Below, in pieces: positions 57,101 to 64,000 of a stretch of DNA of 64,000 nt. This DNA is from Laburnicola sp. R22_1 (lineage: Eukaryota; Ascomycota; Dothideomycetes; Pleosporales; Didymosphaeriaceae). The notes below the pieces were generated by a model. It had not been told where the DNA came from. It did no database searches and was given only the letters and a program-made list of their open reading frames with translations. A program made the position numbers and the translations under genes. The stretch is from the NCBI GenBank assembly GCA_014281115.1, contig JACONQ010000002.1:1922001-1986000 (forward strand), in the 5' to 3' direction. Positions within the stretch are counted from its first letter, which is position 1, and each line of letters begins with the position of its first letter.

Positions 57101-60100
57101 GCTCGCGTGATTTCCAACTGTAGGTTTCATCTTGTGTTGTGAAAGTTATCCACGGAGTCGAGTTCCACGAAATTCATATCGGAGCTTGGCAACGGAATGT
57201 GTGAAGTTCAGTTGCGAGCGCCTGCATGGATGCTTTTGTTGACTCGGCGCCCGCTTTGCTACTGCGACAGAAATTCCAAAGTAGGCTCTTCGATATGAAT
57301 CATGATGGAGATGTATAGAGCATGATTTTGTCATTGCGAGGTTCCGGTGGATAATTGCCACGTGAAAGTTGGCTCGGTCAAATATCCAGCTAAGAGCTTA
57401 ATTAAGCCGAAGCCACAGACCCACTTGGTGCTTGGGGCCAGGGTATCCCTGTTAGTGAAACCCGCCGCCCAACAATGTGCGCCGGACTCGGTTCTTGGAC
57501 GTGTACCATGTGAAAGGCTGGTGGACTAGCTGGATAAGCCTGGCAGCGCTGGAGCCATCGTGGCGCAAAGAAAACTCCATTGTAATGGTGCTTGGTAGGG
57601 TGATGTCGAGCGAGCCATTCGAACTGTGGTAGAAGCTACGTTGTCGAGATATGACGCTCGATGCAGGTGCGCCCACTTGCGCAGCCTGTGACCTACGCAA
57701 TAAAGACGAATTCGAGGAATGCCGGTTGCAATTACCGATCCGTGAATGTTTTCAATCGTAATTCTTGTTTGAAACTCCATGGTGGCTAGCATTAGGTATG
57801 ATGGGGCGGACGTTCGTAGTTGAAGAATCGGCTCACAAGCTACTCAGCGTGTCCCGTCCCGAGCAACGGTGCAGCGCGCCATGCTGTCTAGTGATAGCGG
57901 CCTCGTAGCTCATCCTGGACTCAGATCAAGTGTAAACTGGGATCACCCAATCAGCATCACTCCATCTTGAAAAATTGAAGGCAGCTGATGACGGCCACGA
58001 GGAAGTGACAGAGGGATCGCTTTTTGCTGCCCGCGAGAAAAAGAAAGATGACGGGATGTGTACTTCTGACGAATCACACTCAAACGACAAAGGTGGTGCA
58101 GAGTCGGATAGGCGCCCCAAACCCACAAGCGGCATTTAACGTGCTGTCGGCATCCATGTCTCATGAGGCGTTGACTATCGGTGATGTTGCGAGGGGCAAT
58201 CGCAGCTGGGACGGCCACCGGCATGGTCGGATGTGAGCAGCGTATTCGGACAAATCATCAAACAAAGAGGGGATTTCAGGACGGAATGTCCAAGTTGGCA
58301 GCGAAGAGGAATGCATGCATGCAGCATGGAGTCACGATAGGAGCCCCGCTTTTCGCCGTGACGAGAGGCGGGTGGTGCTTCCGGAATAAAAAGCAACTGT
58401 AGCACTGCAGTGACCGGTCCACGACTTCACGGGCGTGACGCCTCGGGAGACGGGGCTGTTGGCGGTTGATGCGTGCGGCAAAGCCATGATGATCATGGCA
58501 GAGCAAGAAATTTCGTTATCGTCTGAAAAGAGCAAGTGCTCCCAGCGTGATTGATGAAGCGGCGAGAGAGAGTGGAAATTTGCGCGAAGCCGGAACGGAC
58601 AATGTTGACAAAGAAGGATCCCTGCAGCGCAAAGCGGGTAAGCGCGGCGAGGGCGGCACCGTGACGGCCGCCTCGGAGAGAGCATGCCAGCGGGCGACTC
58701 ATCGGCAGGAGGCTGGTGAGATTGTCGGAGGCTGGAGGCAGGCGGTGAGCGCTGGCGACGAGCAGGCGCAGCGACATGCAGTCGGCACACGAGGTGCTGA
58801 GGAGGGGAGTTGATGATGGGCTGCTTGGGCGGCGAGAGCAGGTCGCGGTTGTCGCGCTGGCCACTCAGGTCGCATTCGCATTCTCGCAGCGCGCAGCAGT
58901 CCCTGCCGCTTCCGTCTGTGTGCCGTCTCCAATATTGGCCCGCAGCAGGTCGGGCCAGGTTGCCAGGTGAGGAGGAGCCTCGGCGGCGGCTCGCGTGCGC
59001 AGCGCGCTGGCGATGGAGGGGCGTCGACTTGTCGTGGTGGTTGGTGTTGTGTCGAGGGTGAGAGAGCGCGCGCTGGGTGTCAGTGTGCGCGTGCAGGCAC
59101 AATATGGCCTTGCGCACTGCTAGCCTGCGCCAACGGCCACACTGCTGGGTGATTCTAGCGGCGGGCTAATCTTCAGCCTCATCATCAGCGTGCGCCGTGG
59201 TGGCCGCGAGCGAGCGCGCCTGGCCAACCCACTCCAGGACTCCAGGGCTCCAGGGCTCTCGAGAAATCACGTGCCGCGCCGGCTGCTGAGTCAGCCGCGG
59301 CCGTCGCCGCGCTTTTAATCCGGCCGCGCGAGCGTGATTCTAGCGGCCTCTTTCTCCTCGCCACCCTCACGCCTTCCCGACTTTGCGCTAGACTGCTGTC
59401 GCGAATCTCAACCCCAAGCCTCCCCCAGCTTCACCCAGCATCCATCTCGCCCTCAGCGCGTAGTGTCTCTGCTAGCCTCAGGAGAATTCCACCCTCGACG
59501 GCCTGGCAACCGCACCAAAGCACCCCCCGGTGCTACACGTGCTACCCCCGCGAGGCTGCCACCAACAACGCGTGCGCATCCTCCGCACTTCTACGCACCC
59601 TCGGCGCAGGCCTTGTCCCAGCCGTCAGCCCACCTGGGTGCATCCATCCCCTCTGCCAGTGCCGCTAGCTTTGTCAGAGCAGCAAGCCCACTGCTGCCGC
59701 GCCCGCGTTCCGCCCAAAACAAGCAGAACAGCAACTTCGGCGGGCCCCAGTGGAGCCAGCTCGGAAAAGCGGCCACTCCAGAGGCTGATCGCTCGGCAAG
59801 CCCGGCGCACCTGAGCTCTGCAACAGCAACAGGCAGGGAGCCCCGTGGCGCGCGCAGCACCTCTCGCCGACGGCCCGACTGCTGCCCTCTCTTACGTCTG
59901 TTGACAGTTCGTTGACGTGAAGGCAAGTGTGCGCGCAGCCAAGTGTGCGCGCAGCAGCATCAACCGCAGCACCTCACCGAACTTTGCCGTCACCAAGCTT
60001 TGCGCCCGCCTCTAGCGTACCTAGGGAGCCCACGGTGCCGTCCACTGCGCGTCCGCCGTGCCCACCATCACCACCGCAGCGGCCCAGCACCACTGGTCTT

Positions 60101-60880
60101 GTCTCAAACGCCAGTCCGTCCAAGCCCTAGGCCCGTTGCTAGCGTCGAGCCCTTTCCCTCGGTTCAGCCGATTGCAGCACCCCGGCCCTTCACCCTGCGC
60201 CTGTCAGGCCTGCTGCTCGCCAAACCCCATTACTTCATCGATCCCGGGCCAAGGCCAGCGGCGGCCCTCCCAGACGACCCATTGGTGCCACTTTATTTCT
60301 CGACCGCACACGCCACCTCAAGACGAGTGACTACGAAAGCTTCCCGCTAGTTGCAGTGCCCGAGCCCACTCCCCTTGCCCCCAGCCATTCCAGCCCTCTC
60401 CCACTACCGCTAGTACGCTACTCGTGCTACTCATTGTTCCACCTCACGCTGGTCTGCGGGAGCCACTCCGCGATTCAAACACCTCAGCCGCCAACCAGCA
60501 ACGCTGCTGCCGGTGGCCTCGAGCTTCTGCGTCTTGTGTGCGTTATCTCGACGGCGCAAATCTGCCGACGCCTTGTCCCCTCTGCCTGGGCGCGCTGGAA
60601 ACAGACCGTCTGCACATCACCCGCGTTTAAGGTCCACGCTACCGCGTCCTCTGCTTCTCCATCCCCCGGCTGACTGGCTGTGCACCACCCTGGCCCTGTC
60701 CGTCATCTGTCTCCATCTTAGCTGCCTGTCTTTCTCTGTCCGCGGCAAATCAACCGACGACGGTTGCCAATCCGTCTTATTATCTTGCAGCCTTTCCTCT
60801 TCTTCGCCAGCGCACAGCCAACCTAAGCTCCGTAAGCCTGAGGTGCAACTTGAGGCTTCGAAGACATCGCATTACAGTCT
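54111..60880. other. Gene-poor flank and long leader of the con7 gene
   Basis: Base composition returns to normal after about 54.1 kb, but I find no gene I can support up to 60,880. Open frames of 60-260 codons occur on both strands without conserved motifs or credible splice structure. From about 59.3 kb the plus strand becomes strongly C-rich and CT-rich, which fits the promoter and long 5' UTR of the transcription factor gene. A perfect 16-bp tandem repeat (CAAGTGTGCGCGCAGC) lies at 59,924-59,955. Confidence 0.5.
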
Positions 60881-62426
60881 ATGGACGGAAGACAGTCGGA
60901 TTACCCGCAGACAGGTTTGAACTCGCCCTACCCAACTTTTCCTGAATCGCCTTCTGAGGACACACGTGCAGATCAAGCATCTGCTGCGCAATATCCTCAA
61001 GGACAGGACCCGCGAGCCTCCAACTATTCGTCGTCGGCCACCCCTTCGTCCGAGTACGCCATCAATCCCTCGTCAGCCCGCTCAGGCTCGTTTCCGGACT
61101 ACATACAACGTTCGTACGCGCCAGGTGCTCAAGGGGCAGCAGCCGGTATGGCGCAATCACAAAGTCCGTCAATGCCCATACAAGATGGCCAGAACAATGA
61201 CCATCAAGTTCAACAACTCAAGTCTGACTCGGATGTACCTATAGATCCATCAATCGCGGCCGCCACAAGCCCGACCTACCCTCAACACCCGCAGTACTCG
61301 CCGTATACTCCACACCACGATATGCAGCACTACCCCGGCCACCCGGGGACACCAATGTATGCTTCGCGACCGGATTGGGCTGGGCAACACCCTCAGCATA
61401 ACATGCCATATGGCTATCCGTCGACCTCGGGCCCCCCCGCGCCTGCTATGGTTTCTCCTGTCCAACGACCACCCGCGGTAGGTTATATCTCACGCGCGCC
61501 TTTCGCGTTGTTTTCGCGATCGCGAAAGACACGCGACGGGACCGTGGTATACATCTTGGTAAGAAGACGCGTCGCTAATGTTCTATGCAGGGCGGCCACC
61601 CATTGTCGACTGTCTACTCATTTGTGCCAATTCCAGGCGCGCAACAGCACAAGCGACCGCGCCGACGATACGAGGAGATTGAAAGAATGTACAAATGCGG
61701 ATGGCAGGGTTGTGAGAAAGCCTACGGGACTTTGAATCACCTCAACGCGCACGTCACGATGCAATCGCATGGTGCAAAGCGAACACCTGAAGGTATGTGG
61801 TTACCCTTGTATTACTAGTTTTGGTCCGCTCCGAAAACCGTTTCTGTATAGAGAAACGCGCTAGGCTAGCATTTACGTTCGGTGTTGGTGCTGCGGCTAT
61901 TTTGATGGTGTTCCGCCGTAGCGGATAGCTTCAGATGATGGAAGCTAGACCACCAACCCTTGCCCTGCTAGCTTGGCACGCCTCTTATTATCCGTATTAT
62001 ACGTTGCTAATTCGTTACCTAGAGTTCAAGGAAATCCGTAAAGAATGGAAAGCAAAGAAGAAGGAGGAAGAGGCACAGCGCAAGGCTGATGAAGAACGGG
62101 CCCGCGCCGCCGACCAGGGTCGCGGACACGACAACGGCCCAGAACCCTCCCAGGGTAATGTCTACGGTCAGATGCGACAGGCAGTTGGCGTGCCAGGTCA
62201 AGCGCCAGGTCATCCACAACTCCCCCCTATCGGTTACCAACCTGCTGCGTCTGGCAACACCTCGGGACCGCCATATGGCACGCAAAGCCCTGGGCTTCCG
62301 GAGGGCATGGCTCAGTATTCCACCCCCACTAGCAATGCCTACAACAGCCCGAATAGTAACAGCAGCAGTTACCCGCAGTCACCCTACGGCTCGAACCCGC
62401 AAATGTACCACCAGCAAGGTCACTAG
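60881..62426 (+). CDS. con7: C2H2 zinc-finger transcription factor, Con7 type
   Basis: Nuclear DNA-binding regulator. Con7 of Magnaporthe is needed for conidium and infection-structure morphogenesis and for expression of cell-wall and chitin-synthase genes. Exons 60881-61477, 61591-61792 and 62023-62426 (introns of 113 and 230 nt) give 400 residues. Residues 1-200 are a disordered Ser/Pro/Gln/Tyr-rich region. Basic RPRRRYEEIERMYKCGW leads into one C2H2 finger, C235-x4-C240-x12-H253-x5-H259. After the finger a charged helix (EFKEIRKEWKAKKKEEE, about 267-300) is probably a coiled coil. The C-terminus is again Gln/Asn/Ser/Pro-rich. The finger plus charged helix is the signature of this family as I know it. 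The second intron splits the finger from the helix exactly after RTPE. A long C-rich leader precedes the ATG. Confidence 0.87.
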
Positions 62427-64000
62427 TATCAATACTGATCTGTGCATCGGCTTGGAGTGACGTTTCAGCAGCAGATGCAACCTCGAACAACTTCCAGCCA
62501 TGGCAGCGTCAAAAGTTTCCTTCCTCGCTGTCTCGTTTACAAAGCTTGCAACTTCTAATAACGAATTAAATTTATTTTGGAGGAACTCTGATGTGTATCA
62601 CGAGCCAGGAAGCATGGGACGGTGTAGTATCTGTTAGCTCTGTTTCGACCTGCATTTTCAACGGGCGGGCGGCTGTATGTCTCTTCTTGGTGTTTACGGT
62701 TCCAACAGTGGACGATTTTCAAATGGAGATTCCCCTTGGTGATACGACAGGTTTCTTTTCATCACGACAAGGCCGAAAGGTGGTCAAAAGATAGAGGTGG
62801 GTGGAGGTGTAACCATGGGATGGTTTGTTTGGTTTTCGTCTGTTCTACGAGGCCAAAAATTGGTTTGCGCTTTCCATTTTCTACGCGGCCTAGACATGTG
62901 CATGCGACATGGCGCTTGAAACAATTGTATTCCCTTTCTCACTTCTTTGGCAAATATTGTTTGGTGTCATTTGCAACGAGGGGCGGTACACTTGTGGGGT
63001 GATGTGTGTAGAAAGGCGGGAGCGGGAAACCAGTGGATTTGTGGACCGTCTCTCGAGCACGGTAGGAGCCCAAACATCAGATCATTTTACTTCGACTTTT
63101 TTGCTTGCTTGCCCCGTTCCTGCAACACTAGGTAGCTGCTGTCCATTCAATGAGCATTCCATGTACACAAGACACAGCGCTGGAGCGACCCAAGGTGCTC
63201 CCTGGCAGACGCAGGACAGGAATAGCACCACATGCTGGATCTGCATGTGCATGCAGTGCAGGATCTTACTTCTTGTTATGGAACAACGTGGAACGAACGA
63301 GGGCGAAGGGCCTGGTTACCTCAAACACCTCGTTTCGTTGCCGACGCACATGGATGCAGGAAGGGTAGGTGAAATGTGAGGGGAGGCCATTTGCTGCCCT
63401 CACCGATGAACAGCATGGCCATCTTCATTGGCTGGTGGAGCTCACGACCTGCAAAGCAAGGTGAAACGGGCAACTGGGGCGCACGCAAAAACGTCAGTTG
63501 TCTACGCGGTTACCGATGAGGAAGCTAACGGGCGCCCATGTGGTAGCTAGGAGAAGGCGGGGGAGGAGTGACGTGAGATGCCGTTCTGTCTCGTGTTCGG
63601 CTATCGGGATAAAATGTCGTGTGCGTGTGGCTCTACTGCTCAGGAAAATAGCAAAGGAACGGAAAAGGGGAGGTGGCCGGTGGGGAAGTGGCATCGGATA
63701 CGGACACGGGACGCATGCAGGCAGTGTACGCCAGGCGACGACAAGCCCAGGATGCAGTGGGGCGAGGGTACAGTACATTGCGCAACGTGGAGTCCGTATC
63801 GATGGAAGGCATGGAAGGGCTTAGCGATATCTCGTCCTCGAGCACCGAGGTGGATGTACGATGGCAGGCGAGGATGTGAGTGGGTGGTTTTGGCGCCGTG
63901 GCAGGCGAGCTTCATGTGCGAGGTAATGCACACGCTGCTCTTACCGCTTTGCCTTTAGCCAGACCGGCCCAACGACTGGCTGCAGAATCGGGAGTCCAGC
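62427..64000. other. 3' flank, no gene seen
   Basis: The con7 3' UTR should occupy the first few hundred bases. Open frames further on (up to 156 codons at 62,909-63,379) lack conserved features. No RNA gene was recognised. Confidence 0.45.

Noticed and set aside
59334..59915. 193-codon Pro/Ser/Arg-rich open frame before con7
   Set aside because: Codon content follows the local C-rich skew, other frames are equally open, and no domain is seen. It is better read as leader sequence.
62909..63379. 156-codon open frame downstream of con7
   Set aside because: The sequence looks random, with scattered Cys and no conserved motif; it is probably 3' flank.

Overview
The window looks like a chromosome piece from a filamentous ascomycete, most likely a dothideomycete of the Pleosporales type. 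The genes have short introns (about 50-130 nt, two near 230) with GT donors, CTAAC/CTGAC branch sites and YAG acceptors. Between the gene blocks lies a 34-kb AT-rich block of nested transposons carrying the mutation pattern of repeat-induced point mutation (RIP).

Left gene block (1-19.7 kb). The first three genes form part of an N-acetylglucosamine (GlcNAc) utilisation cluster: an atypical hexokinase of the GlcNAc-kinase type (844-2571, -), a 12-helix UNC-93/MFS-type transporter that is a good NGT1 candidate (3726-5397, -), and glucosamine-6-phosphate deaminase (6516-7853, +), whose start codon is split by an intron. Then follow a TMEM135-like membrane protein, an Sfh5-type CRAL-TRIO lipid-transfer protein with an N-terminal tandem duplication, an RRM protein, EMC10, an FGGY-family ribulokinase, and a Vip1-type RRM protein whose last exon encodes a seven-cysteine tail like a fungal copper metallothionein.

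AT-rich island (about 20.0-54.1 kb). I see no intact host gene here. The island is a stack of insertions: a 135-bp MITE at the border; a Ty3/gypsy chromovirus (element 1, 20.66-30.44 kb, +) holding a Fot1/pogo-like transposon (copy A, 21,097-22,967); a better preserved Fot1/pogo-like copy B (31,044-32,916) with 66-bp perfect inverted repeats; and a second chromovirus (element 3, 33,944-53,460, -) with 208-bp LTRs. Element 3 is split by a complete third chromovirus (element 2, 35,631-42,726, 189-bp LTRs, ATTAC target duplication) and by a 6.2-kb structure with 1.26-kb inverted arms (46,450-52,643). All coding remnants are broken by stop codons of the TpA-creating kind.

Right gene block (54.1-64 kb). 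Normal base composition returns. About 6.7 kb holds no gene I can support; its last 1.5 kb is a C-rich leader in front of a Con7-type C2H2 transcription factor (60,881-62,426, +). The final 1.6 kb shows nothing recognisable.

All exon boundaries were read by hand from splice motifs, reading frame and family conservation. No alignments or database searches were run.
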